Source of the DNA: Marimonas lutisalis
Lineage (GTDB): Bacteria; Pseudomonadota; Alphaproteobacteria; Rhodobacterales; Rhodobacteraceae
Assembly (NCBI RefSeq): GCF_005434965.1
Contig: NZ_SKCI01000003.1
Location: 62,001 to 126,000 of the forward strand
Direction: 5' to 3'
DNA length: 64,000 bases
Position 1 is the first letter of the stretch. Every line of letters starts with the position of its first letter. Below, piece by piece: positions 36,933 to 46,344 of this stretch. The position numbers and the translations under genes were made by a program. The notes under the pieces are model-generated. The model searched no databases. It worked only from the letters and a program-made list of their open reading frames with translations, and was not told where the DNA came from.

Positions 36933-37517
36933 TCAGGCCTCCAGCTCGGCATCCCAATAAAGGAAGTCCATCCAGCTTTCGTGCAGATGCCCCGGCGGGA
37001 ACTTGCGGCCCAGGTTGCGCAACTCCTCGGCGCCGGGCTGACGCGGCGGCTTGCGCAGATGCATCCGCGCCTGCCGCAGGCTTTTTGAGCCCTTCTTCAG
37101 GTTGCAGGGCGAACAGGCCGCCACAACGTTCTCCCAGCTGGTCACGCCACCGGCCGCGCGCGGCACCACGTGATCGAAGGTCAGATCGCCCTTCGACCCG
37201 CAATACTGGCAGCGAAATTCGTCCCTCAGAAAAAGATTGAAGCGCGTGAAGGCCACGCGCTTCTGGGGTTTGACGTAATCTTTCAGCACCACCACGCTCG
37301 GAACGCGTATCTCGGTGCTGGGGGACCTGACCACATGGTCGTATTCGGCCACGATATCCACCCGGTCCAGCCAGGCCGCCTTGACCGCCTCCTGCCACGG
37401 CCACAGGCTCAGCGGGTAATAGGAGAGCGGCCTGAAATCCGCGTTCAGAACCAGTGCGGGAAACTGTCTCAACGCCCCGGGTTGCCTTACGAAATCGCTC
37501 CTGAAATCTCCGTCCAT
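36933..37517 (-). CDS. HNH endonuclease
   Basis: A 194-residue HNH nuclease. The core is CQYCGSKGDLTFDHVVPRAAGG followed by WENVVAACSPCNLKKGSK, with two CxxC zinc pairs around the DH of the active site (about residues 95-135). The N-terminal half (FPALVLNADFRPLSYYPLSLWP) is typical of the single-copy HNH protein in this family of bacteria. ATG 37515-37517 is chosen for that N-terminus; in-frame ATGs at 37532 and 37592 are longer options. No toxin, phage or restriction partner is adjacent. Physiological target unknown. Confidence 0.9.
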   Translation of the reverse strand: MDGDFRSDFVRQPGALRQFPALVLNADFRPLSYYPLSLWPWQEAVKAAWLDRVDIVAEYDHVVRSPSTEIRVPSVVVLKDYVKPQKRVAFTRFNLFLRDEFRCQYCGSKGDLTFDHVVPRAAGGVTSWENVVAACSPCNLKKGSKSLRQARMHLRKPPRQPGAEELRNLGRKFPPGHLHESWMDFLYWDAELEA

Positions 37518-37800
37518 GCCCTTGCCGCCCATTGCCTGCAGGCGTTGCCATCCGCCCTTGTCTTTGCATTCACTATATATCGTGGTTGGCATCCGGCAAG
37601 CCCCACGATATCCGGGTTCAGCCTGTGGATAATCCGTCCCTGCGACAGCTGCGTGACAACCGCAAGCCGCTCGCGCAACCCATTGCCGTTGCATTGGTTT
37701 TTCCGATTGTGCAGGCCGACGTGCCCTTCCACGGCCTGCCTCCCGGCCTGCGTCCGCGTCACCCTGGCCCCGCCGGCGCCACGGGAATCACGCGTTGCGA

Positions 37801-38964
37801 TCACTCGTTGGCGCGCTCGGCCTCCAGCTGGCGATAGGCCGCGACATTGGCGTTATGCTCTTCCAACGTCACCGCGAAATTGTGGCCGTCGGCCGGGTCC
37901 AGGGTCTTGGCCACGAAATAGATGAAGTCCGTATCGGCCGGGTTCACTGCCGCCTCGATGCTGGCGCGGCCCGGATTGGCAATCGGCGTCGGCGGCAGAC
38001 CCTCGATCACATAGGTGTTCCAAGGCGTTTCGCCGCGCAGCTCGCTCTGGCGCAGGCCACGGCCCAGAACCCCCTGCCCCTCGGTGATGCCATAGATCAC
38101 CGTCGGGTCGGTCTGAAGCCGCATGCCGCGCTCCAGCCGGTTCAGGAACACGCTCGCCACCTGCCCGCGTTCCTCCGGCGTGCCGGTTTCCTTTTCGATG
38201 ATCGAGGCCAGGATCAGCGCTTCTTCCGGGCTTGCCAGCGGCAGGCCCTCGGCCCGGCTTTCCCACGCCGCGGCCAGCAGAACCTGCTGCGCTTCCTGCA
38301 TCCGCGCGATCAGCGCGGCGCGGTCATCGCCCACGCGCACCTCGTAACTGTCCGGCGCCAGCGTGCCCTCGGCCGGGATCTCGGGCACCTTGCCCTCCAG
38401 AACGTCGATCCGGTTCAGCGCATCCACCACCTGCCAGCTGGTCACCCCCTCGGCCATGGCGATGCGATAGCGCGTATCGCCCCGCTCGCGCATCTGTGTG
38501 AACGCCTGGGGCGCTTCTTCGGCCACCGGGTCGAAATCCGCCAGCTCGACAAACCGGCTCGTCGCCGGGTCCAGCTCGCGCACCTGCACCGCAGAGCGCG
38601 TCACCCCGATCCGGTAGACGATCTCGGTGCCGCAGGTCGAGGCCCCGCCGCGGGTGATGATATCGGCGATCTCCGCCATCGATGCGCCACCCGGCACCAG
38701 GTAGCTGCCCGCCTTCAACTGGCTGGTCTTGTCGGCGTAATCCATCCCCAGCCGGAAAATCGTGCCCGAACTGATCGCGCCCTCGTCCTCAAGCGACCGC
38801 GACACGCGGGTCACGTTGCTGCCGCGCTCAACCCGCAGGCAGATCGGCTCTTCCAGCGGGCCCTCGGCCACGTATTGCGACTGGCCCCACAGGATTAGCC
38901 CGCCCATCAGGAAAACGATCACGATCAGCAATGTGATCGCGTTCGAGGCGATGTGCCGCCACAT
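37801..38964 (-). CDS. mltG: Endolytic transglycosylase
   Basis: Membrane-anchored lytic transglycosylase that cuts nascent glycan strands, 387 residues. One N-terminal helix (ITLLIVIVFLMGGLILWG) and a YceG domain with the catalytic glutamate in LASIIEKETG are visible; LQTDPTVIYGIT and GLPPTPIANPG are conserved landmarks. It lies 4 bp downstream of fabF on the same strand, as it does in many alphaproteobacteria, coupling fatty-acid and peptidoglycan genes. Confidence 0.95.
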   Translation of the reverse strand: MWRHIASNAITLLIVIVFLMGGLILWGQSQYVAEGPLEEPICLRVERGSNVTRVSRSLEDEGAISSGTIFRLGMDYADKTSQLKAGSYLVPGGASMAEIADIITRGGASTCGTEIVYRIGVTRSAVQVRELDPATSRFVELADFDPVAEEAPQAFTQMRERGDTRYRIAMAEGVTSWQVVDALNRIDVLEGKVPEIPAEGTLAPDSYEVRVGDDRAALIARMQEAQQVLLAAAWESRAEGLPLASPEEALILASIIEKETGTPEERGQVASVFLNRLERGMRLQTDPTVIYGITEGQGVLGRGLRQSELRGETPWNTYVIEGLPPTPIANPGRASIEAAVNPADTDFIYFVAKTLDPADGHNFAVTLEEHNANVAAYRQLEAERANE

Positions 38965-38968
38965 GCGT

Positions 38969-40225
38969 TCAGACCTTTCTGAAAATCACGCTGGCATTGG
39001 TGCCGCCAAAGCCGAAGCTGTTCGACAGCGCCACGTTGACCTCGCGCTCGCGCTTGACATTCGGGGCCAGGTCCAGCGGGGTCTCCACCGCCGGGTTGTC
39101 CAGGTTGATCGTCGGCGGCACCACCTGGTCGCGGATCGCCAGGATCGAGAAGATCGCCTCGATCGCGCCCGCCGCGCCCAGCAGGTGCCCGGTCATCGAC
39201 TTGGTGGAACTCATCGTCGCGGTTGCCGCCGCATTGCCCAGAAGGCGCTCCACCGCCGCCAGCTCGATCACGTCGGCCATCGTGCTGGTGCCATGCGCGT
39301 TGATATAGTCGATCGCGCCCGGCTCCAGCCCCGCATCCTTCAGCGCGGCACTCATCGAACGGAACCCGCCATCGCCGTCCTCGCTGGGCGCGGTTATGTG
39401 ATAGGCATCGCCCGACAGGCCATAGCCCGCCACCTCGGCATAGATCTTCGCGCCGCGGGCCTTGGCGTGCTCGTATTCCTCCAGCACGACCACACCGGCG
39501 CCTTCGCCCATGACAAACCCGTCACGGTCGGCATCATAGGGCCGGCTTGCGGCCTTCGGATCGTCGCTGCGCTTGGTGCTCAGCGCCTTGCACGCGTTGA
39601 ACCCGGCAATGCCGATCTCGCAGATCGCCGCCTCGGCCCCGCCGGCCACCATCACGTCGGCATCACCATACTTGATCAGCCGCGCGGCATCGCCGATCGC
39701 ATGCGCGCCGGTGGAACAGGCCGTCACCACCGCGTGGTTCGGCCCCTTGAAGCCGTAACGGATGCTCACCTGCCCCGAAATCAGGTTGATCAGCGCACCG
39801 GGAATGAAGAAAGGCGACACCCGCCGCGGCCCCTTCTCGGCCATCATCAGCGTGGTCTGCTCGATCGACTTCAGCCCGCCGATCCCCGACCCGATCATTA
39901 CGCCGGTGCGCAACAGGCTTTCCTCGTCCTCCGGGGTCCAGTTCGCATCCTTCACCGCCTGGTCGGCGGCGGCGATGCCATACAGGATGAAATCGTCGAT
40001 CTTGCGGCGTTCCTTGGCGTCGCAATAGGCATCGTCGTTGAACGTGCCATCGCTGCCATCGCCATGCTTCACTTCGCAGGCGTAATCGGTCACCACCCGG
40101 CTGGTATCGAACTGGGTGATCTTCCCAGCCCCCGATTGCCCGGCCAGCAGGCGTTCCCATGTTTCCTCGACCCCCGAGGCCAACGGAGTAACAAGACCCA
40201 ATCCGGTGACAACCACTCGACGCAT
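38969..40225 (-). CDS. fabF: 3-oxoacyl-ACP synthase II
   Basis: Elongating condensing enzyme of type II fatty-acid synthesis, 418 residues. The catalytic Cys is in VVTACSTGAHAIGDA, and the two histidines are in INAHGTSTMAD and MTGHLLGAAG. The N-terminus MRRVVVTGLGLVTPLASGV fixes the start at 40223-40225. A terminator (40354-40384) separates it from acpP upstream, so fabF and mltG may have their own promoter or depend on read-through. Confidence 0.96.
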   Translation of the reverse strand: MRRVVVTGLGLVTPLASGVEETWERLLAGQSGAGKITQFDTSRVVTDYACEVKHGDGSDGTFNDDAYCDAKERRKIDDFILYGIAAADQAVKDANWTPEDEESLLRTGVMIGSGIGGLKSIEQTTLMMAEKGPRRVSPFFIPGALINLISGQVSIRYGFKGPNHAVVTACSTGAHAIGDAARLIKYGDADVMVAGGAEAAICEIGIAGFNACKALSTKRSDDPKAASRPYDADRDGFVMGEGAGVVVLEEYEHAKARGAKIYAEVAGYGLSGDAYHITAPSEDGDGGFRSMSAALKDAGLEPGAIDYINAHGTSTMADVIELAAVERLLGNAAATATMSSTKSMTGHLLGAAGAIEAIFSILAIRDQVVPPTINLDNPAVETPLDLAPNVKREREVNVALSNSFGFGGTNASVIFRKV

Positions 40226-40353
40226 GTTGATGCCCCTTGCTTTCGCTTTCTTGACGGGCTGTTTACGCGGCTTGGCGCAGCGGGGCAAGCCTGTCTGACC
40301 GCCGATGCGCGGCTGTGCGCCCGGCCACCCCGGCGAATCTTCGGCCCGCGCAT

Positions 40354-40384
40354 GAAAAAGGCCCCCGCCAATCAGGCGGGGGCC
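40354..40384 (-). terminator. Intrinsic terminator between acpP and fabF
   Basis: Perfect 10-bp arms GGCCCCCGCC (40360-40369) and GGCGGGGGCC (40375-40384) around AATCA; on the minus strand a T5 tract follows. It ends acpP transcripts before fabF. Confidence 0.85.
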
Positions 40385-40410
40385 TCCTGCGCCAGCGGCG
40401 CGTATTCAGA

Positions 40411-40644
40411 TCAGGCAGCGTCGTTGATGAACTTCACCGCGTCGCCGAAGGTCTGGATGGTTTCGGCTGCATCGTCCGGGATCTCGATGCCGAACTCTTC
40501 TTCGAACGCCATGACCAGCTCGACAGTGTCGAGGCTGTCTGCGCCCAGATCGTCGATGAACGAAGCGTTCTCGACAACCTTGTCCTCTTCCACCCCAAGG
40601 TGTTCCACAACGATTTTCTTCACGCGGTCTGCGACGTCGCTCAT
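40411..40644 (-). CDS. acpP: Acyl carrier protein
   Basis: A 77-residue acidic carrier with the phosphopantetheine attachment serine S37 in [12 protein letters not shown]. It shuttles acyl chains in fatty-acid synthesis. It lies 0.2 kb upstream of fabF with a terminator in between, and 270 bp downstream of a TetR gene that separates it from fabG. Being followed by its own terminator fits high independent expression. Confidence 0.97.
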   Translation of the reverse strand: MSDVADRVKKIVVEHLGVEEDKVVENASFIDDLGADSLDTVELVMAFEEEFGIEIPDDAAETIQTFGDAVKFINDAA

Positions 40645-40914
40645 GTTCTGTTCCTCACAACTTCGGGGCCTTGCGGCCCGGTTCTTGCCCTCGCCCCTCG
40701 GGGTCGTCGGTCCTGTGATGCCCCGTTCAGGGCGTTGTCTGCCCCCCGCAGGCGGGCCATCACCGCCCCTGTTTCACGAGAGGCGCAAGTGAATCTGCGC
40801 CGCCTATAGCACAGGAAACCCCGAAGGCAAACGCTTTCCCTTTGCCCGCCGCGCGGCAGCGACAAGCACCGCGCCGGTTTCCGCCACCGGCGGCCCGGCG
40901 CGCGTGCCGCGGCG

Positions 40915-41496
40915 TCAGGCCGCTTTCTTGCGCTGGTTGGCGCTGATCACGCCCCAGAAACTCTGGCGCAGTTGCACATCCACGTCGCCCGGCAGGCTGC
41001 CATGCGCCAGGTAGGTGCGCACGATCGCCCGCGGGAAGCCCATGATCGCCAGCTCGGCCTCTTCCCGGGTAATGCCATGATCCGACGCGAATTTTTCCAG
41101 CGCCGCCTCCATGTCATCCAGCAGCGCACGCGCCTCGCTCGCATAGGGACCGCTCAGCGCGGCCTGCCGCAATGCGGCCCGCTGCGCACTGGTCAGAACC
41201 GGCGCCGCCTCGGGTGACTTCCGGCAATAGCGCACCATGTGCAGCGCCGCGCGCAACCCCGAGCGCACCCCGCCCGCCTCCATGATGTTCAACACACCCT
41301 TCAGATAAGCACCTTCCGACCAGGCCCAGACCTCGGTCAACAACCCCTCGAACGATCCGAACCGGTGATAAAGCGAGCCCACGGACACCCCCGAGGCCAG
41401 CGAAATATCCTTGATTCCCGGCATCGCATCGCCCGTGATCCCCTTGGCCACCACGGCATAGACGTCTTCATCGGCAAAGCCTGCTTTCCTGCCCAT
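40915..41496 (-). CDS. TetR-family transcriptional regulator
   Basis: A 193-residue regulator: N-terminal helix-turn-helix (IKDISLASGVSVGSLYHRFGSFEGLL, about residues 28-53) and an all-helical ligand-binding domain. It lies on the same strand between fabG (upstream) and acpP (downstream), which interrupts the usual fabG-acpP neighbourhood. Control of fatty-acid genes is possible from position, but the ligand and targets are unknown. ATG 41494-41496 is used. Confidence 0.88.
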   Translation of the reverse strand: MGRKAGFADEDVYAVVAKGITGDAMPGIKDISLASGVSVGSLYHRFGSFEGLLTEVWAWSEGAYLKGVLNIMEAGGVRSGLRAALHMVRYCRKSPEAAPVLTSAQRAALRQAALSGPYASEARALLDDMEAALEKFASDHGITREEAELAIMGFPRAIVRTYLAHGSLPGDVDVQLRQSFWGVISANQRKKAA

Positions 41497-41555
41497 AACC
41501 TGCTCCGTTTTTTCTTTATTGGTGACGCGATTCTACAAAAGCAGCACCCTGCCGC

Positions 41556-41594
41556 AAAAGAAAAGACGCCGGCAGGGGAAATCCCGCCGGCGTC
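41556..41594 (-). terminator. Intrinsic terminator after fabG
   Basis: GACGCCGGC (41565-41573) pairs with GCCGGCGTC (41586-41594); on the minus strand the tract TTTTCTTTT follows. It separates fabD-fabG from the TetR gene. Confidence 0.8.
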
Positions 41595-41623
41595 CGTGAC
41601 ATTTCGGACTCGCCCGGACCCCG

Positions 41624-42361
41624 TCAGAGCATCGCCATCCCGCCGTTGACATGCAGCGTCGTGCCGGTCACGTATCCGGCCTCGTTGCTCGCCAGGTAGA
41701 GCACCGCGGCGGCGATCTCCTCGGGCGTGCCCATGCGGGCCGCCGGGATCTGCGCGTTGATCTTGGCCTTCTGATCGTCGTTCAGCTTGTCGGTCATCGC
41801 CGTGGCGATGAACCCCGGCGCCACCGCGTTGGCGGTAATGCCGCGGCTCGCCACCTCATAGGCGATCGACTTGGTCATGCCGACCATGCCGGCCTTCGAC
41901 GCCGCGTAATTGGCCTGCCCCGGGTTGCCTGTGGCCCCGACGATGGACGAGATATTGATGATCCGGCCCCAGCGGGCCTTCATCATCGGCCGCATCACGC
42001 CCCGGCACAGCCGCATCGTCGCCGTCAGGTTCACGTCCAGTACACTCTGCCAGTCCTCGTCCGACATGCGCATGAACACCTGGTCACGGGTGATACCCGC
42101 GTTGTTGACCAGGATATCGACCGATCCCATCGCCTCGGCCGCCTGCCCCGGCAGCGCCTCGACAGCCTCGGCATCGCTCAGGTTACAGGGCAGAACATGG
42201 GCGCGCTCCCCCAGCTCTCCGGCCAGCGCGTCCAGCGGCTCCACCCGCGTGCCACTCAGGCCCACGGTGGCGCCCGCGCCGTGCAACGCCGCGGCAATCG
42301 CACCGCCAATCCCGCCCGAAGCGCCTGTGACCAGCGCGTTTTTCCCCGTCAGATCAAACAT
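41624..42361 (-). CDS. fabG: 3-oxoacyl-ACP reductase
   Basis: NADPH-dependent ketoreductase of fatty-acid synthesis, 245 residues. The cofactor motif TGASGGIGGAIA is near the N-terminus, the catalytic Ser is in NISSIVGATGN, and the YxxxK is YAASKAG. ATG 42359-42361 (MFDLTGKNALVTG) is the standard start. It follows fabD by 52 bp and ends at a terminator. Confidence 0.96.
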   Translation of the reverse strand: MFDLTGKNALVTGASGGIGGAIAAALHGAGATVGLSGTRVEPLDALAGELGERAHVLPCNLSDAEAVEALPGQAAEAMGSVDILVNNAGITRDQVFMRMSDEDWQSVLDVNLTATMRLCRGVMRPMMKARWGRIINISSIVGATGNPGQANYAASKAGMVGMTKSIAYEVASRGITANAVAPGFIATAMTDKLNDDQKAKINAQIPAARMGTPEEIAAAVLYLASNEAGYVTGTTLHVNGGMAML

Positions 42362-42413
42362 TGGGTTTTCCTTTCCTATTCCCGGGTCCCTTTTCCCGGG
42401 CACCTTGTCTGGC

Positions 42414-43355
42414 TCAGCCCTTCACGCTTTCCGCCGCGGCTTTCACATCCTCGGCCGTACCCACTGCGCGGGTGGCGATATCGCGGTTGATCCGCCGCAC
42501 CATGCCCGACAGTGCCTTGCCGGCCCCGATCTCCCAGATTTCCGTAACGCCGTCGCCGCCCATGTGCTCGATGGTTTCGCGCCAGCGCACCGATCCGGTG
42601 ATCTGCTCGACCAACAGCGACCGGATCGTCGACGGATCGCTCACCGGCTCGGACAGCACGTTGGCCACCACCGGCACCGCGGGCCGCTTGATCTCCACAT
42701 GGCTCAGCGCGTCGGCCATTACCTTCGCGGCGGGCTTCATCAGGCTGCAGTGAAACGGCGCCGAGACCGGCAGCAGCACCGCGCGCTTGGCGCCCTTGTC
42801 CTTGGCCAGTTCCACCGCGCGCTCTACCGCCGCCTTGTGGCCCGAAACCACCACCTGCGCCGGATCGTTGTCATTTGCCGCCTGGCATACTTCGCCCTGC
42901 GCCGCGGCCTTGGCCACCGCCCGCACTGTCGCCAGGTCCAGCCCCAGGATCGCGGCCATCGCGCCCACGCCCACCGGAACGGCCTCCTGCATCGCCTGGC
43001 CGCGCGCACGCAACAGGCGCGCGGTATCGGCCACGCTCAGCGCGCCCGCCGCCGCCAGCGCCGAATACTCGCCCAGCGAATGCCCGGCGACAAAGGCCGC
43101 ATCGGTGATGGCAACCCCCTCGGCCTCCAGCGCCCGCATCGCCGCCATCGACGTCGCCATCAGCGCCGGCTGGGCGTTCTGCGTCAGGGTCAGCTCGTCC
43201 TGCTCACCTTCCCAGATCAGCGCGCTCAGCTTCTCGCCCAGGGCCTCGTCGACCTCGTCGAACACGGCTTTCGCCGCCGGATAGGCCTCGGCCAGGTCCT
43301 TGCCCATGCCGATGGTCTGGGCACCTTGCCCGGGAAATACGAATGCGCGGCTCAT
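42414..43355 (-). CDS. fabD: Malonyl-CoA:ACP transacylase
   Basis: Loads malonyl groups onto acyl carrier protein, 313 residues. N-terminus FVFPGQGAQTIGMG, nucleophilic serine in GHSLGEYSALAA near residue 90, and the catalytic histidine in SAPFHCSLMKPA are all present. First gene of the fabD-fabG unit. Confidence 0.96.
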   Translation of the reverse strand: MSRAFVFPGQGAQTIGMGKDLAEAYPAAKAVFDEVDEALGEKLSALIWEGEQDELTLTQNAQPALMATSMAAMRALEAEGVAITDAAFVAGHSLGEYSALAAAGALSVADTARLLRARGQAMQEAVPVGVGAMAAILGLDLATVRAVAKAAAQGEVCQAANDNDPAQVVVSGHKAAVERAVELAKDKGAKRAVLLPVSAPFHCSLMKPAAKVMADALSHVEIKRPAVPVVANVLSEPVSDPSTIRSLLVEQITGSVRWRETIEHMGGDGVTEIWEIGAGKALSGMVRRINRDIATRAVGTAEDVKAAAESVKG

Positions 43356-43464
43356 CTGCCCCTCCCTCGCTTCTCGCTTTGCGACGGGATAGCGTGGCCG
43401 CGTCTCAGGCGCAACGGCACAGTGGCCGCCGCCTGCAATTCAGAACCGGAAATGCCGCGTGATA

Positions 43465-43947
43465 TCAGGCGCTGCGCGCAAAGGCCGGGCCAAGCGCCGC
43501 GCGGATCTCGTCAAGATCGCCGGCATGTTCCACCGGCATCTCCACCACGGGCTGGCCGTGATGATTGCGCGCAATCAGCATGCCCTCGCGGAAATCCACC
43601 TCGCTCAGGTCGTCATAGTTCACCTCGGTGGCGCAGGGCGCACCGTCGATGTCGTGCTGGATCAGCGTCAGGCGCCCGCGGCGGCCATCCAGGATCACCT
43701 CGGGCGGGCTCTTGCGGCGCGCCGCCAGGATGAACATCGCCCCGCCGCCCAGGAAAAAGCCCGACATGCCCAGCTTGACCAGCATCAGTGCCGGATCCCA
43801 GTTCGCGCCCGGCACGAACCAAAGCCCCAGGGCCGCGGCGCACAGCGCCGTGCCGACGATCGCACTCAGATAGCCGCTTGTCGCATGGCCGGGGATTACC
43901 TTGGTTTCCTCGATCTCGGCCGCAATGGCCTTCGCTTGCGCAACCAT
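43465..43947 (-). CDS. Hypothetical two-helix membrane protein
   Basis: A 160-residue protein with two hydrophobic helices (about residues 28-46 and 56-75, the latter KLGMSGFFLGGGAMFILAA) and a C-terminal cytoplasmic domain of about 80 residues (PPEVILDGRRGRLTLIQHD and onward) that looks beta-rich. I do not recognise a named family. It is upstream of fabD on the same strand, 109 bp away. Function unknown. Confidence 0.75.
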   Translation of the reverse strand: MVAQAKAIAAEIEETKVIPGHATSGYLSAIVGTALCAAALGLWFVPGANWDPALMLVKLGMSGFFLGGGAMFILAARRKSPPEVILDGRRGRLTLIQHDIDGAPCATEVNYDDLSEVDFREGMLIARNHHGQPVVEMPVEHAGDLDEIRAALGPAFARSA

Positions 43948-44255
43948 GTCATTCGCCTCTCTTCTCAGGGCCTGGCAAGGCGGCGGACGCCACCTCTACC
44001 TGAACGAGAATCCCCAAAGAAGGCGTCCCCAATTCGACGCAAATTTGGTCTTTTCCCGGCAATTGCGGCAGGAACGGGGCACCGCGCCCATGCCGATCCC
44101 CGTGCCGATCACGGGTTGCGCTGTGGTCGAAACCATCGTATACGCCCGCGTCCTTTCGCAGTTTTCATGAACCGCGCAGTCTCTCGTGGAGGGGGTCGCG
44201 AAAGGATCTCAGGGGCCCCTCCTTTGAAATGCGCTTGTACAAAGAGGAAGACCGC
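43948..44255 (+). other. 308-bp leader and promoter region of the S6-S18-L9 operon
   Basis: No gene seen. It carries the divergent promoters for the membrane protein and for rpsF. Close to rpsF, GGAGGGG (44188-44194) can pair with CCCCTCC (44216-44222), followed by TTTG, a hairpin 33 bp before the rpsF start. Whether it is an autoregulatory S6:S18-type leader cannot be decided by eye. Confidence 0.5.
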
Positions 44256-44609
44256 ATGCCGCTCTACGAGCATGTATTCATCTCGCGCCAGGACCTGTCC
44301 AACACCCAGGCCGAAGGACTCATCGAACACTTCGGCGCTGTGCTGTCCGACAACGGCGGCCAGGTACTCGACAGCGAGTACTGGGGCGTCAAGACGATGG
44401 CCTACAAGATCAACAAGAACCGCAAGGGGCACTACGCCTTCCTGAAAACCGACGCCCCGGCGCCGGCCATTCAGGAAATGGAACGCCTCATGCGCCTGCA
44501 TGACGACGTGATGCGCGTGCTGACCATCAAGGTCGACGAGCACGAGGAAGGCCCGTCGGTCCAGATGCAGAAGCGCGACGAGCGCGGCGACCGCCGCGAA
44601 CGCCGCTGA
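44256..44609 (+). CDS. rpsF: 30S ribosomal protein S6
   Basis: Small-subunit protein that binds S18 on 16S rRNA, 117 residues. MPLYEHVFISRQDLS at the start and the SEYWGVKTMAYKINKNRKGHY core are typical. The C-terminal tail is basic and acidic mixed (DERGDRRERR). ATG 44256 follows AAAGAGGAAG. First gene of rpsF-rpsR-rplI. Confidence 0.97.
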   Translation: MPLYEHVFISRQDLSNTQAEGLIEHFGAVLSDNGGQVLDSEYWGVKTMAYKINKNRKGHYAFLKTDAPAPAIQEMERLMRLHDDVMRVLTIKVDEHEEGPSVQMQKRDERGDRRERR

Positions 44610-44635
44610 TCAGCCTGAAGAAAGGACGCTAAACC

Positions 44636-44863
44636 ATGGCAGCAAAACCGTTTTTCCGCCGTCGCAAGGTGTGCCCCTTCTCGGGCGAGAACGCACCCAA
44701 GATCGACTACAAGGACACCAAGCTCCTGCAGCGCTACATCTCCGAGCGCGGCAAGATCGTGCCCTCCCGTATCACCGCCGTCTCGGCCAAGAAGCAGCGT
44801 GAACTGGCCCGCGCGATCAAGCGCGCCCGCTTCCTCGCCCTTCTGCCCTACGCCGTGAAGTAA
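44636..44863 (+). CDS. rpsR: 30S ribosomal protein S18
   Basis: 75 residues with the family core [22 protein letters not shown] and [20 protein letters not shown]. It pairs with S6 in the platform of the 30S subunit. The start has AAAGGACGC upstream. Second gene of the operon. Confidence 0.97.
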   Translation: MAAKPFFRRRKVCPFSGENAPKIDYKDTKLLQRYISERGKIVPSRITAVSAKKQRELARAIKRARFLALLPYAVK

Positions 44864-44875
44864 GGAGAGACTGAC

Positions 44876-45517
44876 ATGCAAGTTATCCTTCTCGAACGCG
44901 TGGCCAAGCTGGGCCAGATGGGTGACGTCGTCGACGTCAAACCCGGTTACGCCCGCAACTACCTGCTGCTGCAGGGCAAGGCTCTGACCGCCTCGAAGGC
45001 CAACATCGCCGCCTTCGAAGCCCAGAAAGCCCAGCTCGAAGCCCGTAACCTGGAAACCAAGAAAGAAGCCGAGGCGCTCGCCGCCAAGCTCGACGGACAG
45101 CAGTTCATCGTGATTCGCTCGGCTTCCGATTCCGGCGCGCTCTACGGCTCCGTCACCACCCGCGACGCCGCCGATGCCGCCACCGAAGACGGGTTCTCGG
45201 TCGATCGCAAGCAGGTCGTTCTGTCCGCCCCGATCAAGGAGCTGGGCCTGCACGACGTGCAGATCGTCCTGCACCCCGAGGTCGAAGCGACAATCCAGCT
45301 GAACGTCGCCCGCTCGCCTGAAGAGGCCGAGCTCCAGGCGTCGGGCAAGTCGATCCAGGAACTGGCCGCGGAAGAAGAAGCCGCCGCCGATTTCGAGATC
45401 GCGGAACTCTTCGAAGACATCGGCGCCGCCGCCTCGGAAGACGAGGACCTGGCCGAAGCCGCAGGTGTCGAGACCGAGGAAGAAGCCGCCGAAGAAGGCA
45501 GCGAAGAGGAAAGCTGA
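44876..45517 (+). CDS. rplI: 50S ribosomal protein L9 with acidic C-terminal extension
   Basis: Binds 23S rRNA at the base of the L1 stalk. The N-terminal domain [19 protein letters not shown]...[13 protein letters not shown] and the long connecting helix are standard. At 213 residues it exceeds the E. coli protein (149) by about 64; the extra end is strongly acidic (many Glu and Ala, ending EEGSEEES). Such tails occur in other alphaproteobacteria. Last gene of the operon. Confidence 0.96.
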   Translation: MQVILLERVAKLGQMGDVVDVKPGYARNYLLLQGKALTASKANIAAFEAQKAQLEARNLETKKEAEALAAKLDGQQFIVIRSASDSGALYGSVTTRDAADAATEDGFSVDRKQVVLSAPIKELGLHDVQIVLHPEVEATIQLNVARSPEEAELQASGKSIQELAAEEEAAADFEIAELFEDIGAAASEDEDLAEAAGVETEEEAAEEGSEEES

Positions 45518-45542
45518 GCTTTCACCGCTTCGCACAAATCGG

Positions 45543-45572
45543 AAAGGCCGCGCTTACGGGCGCGGCCTTTTT
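45543..45572 (+). terminator. Intrinsic terminator after rplI
   Basis: AAAGGCCGCGC (45543-45553) pairs with GCGCGGCCTTT (45560-45570) and is followed by TTTCTT. Confidence 0.9.
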
Positions 45573-45650
45573 CTTGTCCGGCATTGCTCTCTTTGCCATT
45601 CGGGTCATAGTCTGCGGGCAAAGACCACCCCGGCCGAGCAGTGAGGCCCC

Positions 45651-46277
45651 ATGGAAAACGTGATCCACCGGCGTGTTATCGTCGACAAGTCCGCGAAGCT
45701 GGAAACCCCGGTGCGCCTCGCGCGCTTCGTCAAGATCGACGCAAACTGCTCGGTGGGGCGTCTCAGCTACATCTCCGATTTCTCCTATCTCGCCAGTGAC
45801 AGCCATGTCGGCCGGTTCTGTTCGATTGCCCGGTTTGTCGAAATCGGCGTGTTCGACCACCCGATGCATTTCCTGTCGACCCACCCGTTCCAGTATTCGC
45901 ACGGTCATTTCACGGGCCAGCCGGAGTGGGAGGCGATCACCCGCGTCCCTCTTGAACGCCCCCGCGGCCCGCAGATCGGCAACGACGTCTGGATCGGCAC
46001 CAAGGTCACCATCCTGCGCGGCGTCACCGTGGGCGATGGTTCCGTCATCGCCGCCGGCAGCGTCGTCAAGGACGACGTGCCCCCCTATGCCATTGTCGCC
46101 GGCGCTCCGGCCAAGATCATCAAGTATCGTTTCCCGCCAGATATCATCGACCGGCTTCTGGCTTCGCGTTGGTGGAACCGCCCACTCGAAGAAATCTCGC
46201 ATCTCCCCTTTGACAATATCGAACAGGCTCTCGACCTACTCGAGGCGATGGCCCCGCTCCCCGTTGATCCCGAATAG
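45651..46277 (+). CDS. CatB-like hexapeptide-repeat acetyltransferase
   Basis: A 208-residue left-handed beta-helix acyltransferase related to the xenobiotic/CatB and surface-sugar O-acetyltransferases. Hexapeptide turns run from about residue 10; the CatB-type features are [14 protein letters not shown] in the loop, [31 protein letters not shown], and [11 protein letters not shown]. Acetyl-CoA is the expected donor; the acceptor is unknown. No cell-surface sugar cluster surrounds it. Confidence 0.88.
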   Translation: MENVIHRRVIVDKSAKLETPVRLARFVKIDANCSVGRLSYISDFSYLASDSHVGRFCSIARFVEIGVFDHPMHFLSTHPFQYSHGHFTGQPEWEAITRVPLERPRGPQIGNDVWIGTKVTILRGVTVGDGSVIAAGSVVKDDVPPYAIVAGAPAKIIKYRFPPDIIDRLLASRWWNRPLEEISHLPFDNIEQALDLLEAMAPLPVDPE

Positions 46278-46344
46278 CCCGCCACCTGCCGCTTGCCCTC
46301 TATCGTAAGCATGCCTACCATGAGCATCGGAGAGGGAGGCACCA

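Noticed and set aside
36933-37517. HNH endonuclease as part of a defence or toxin system
   Set aside because: It is the conserved single-copy HNH protein of this bacterial family and has no methylase, immunity or phage neighbour.
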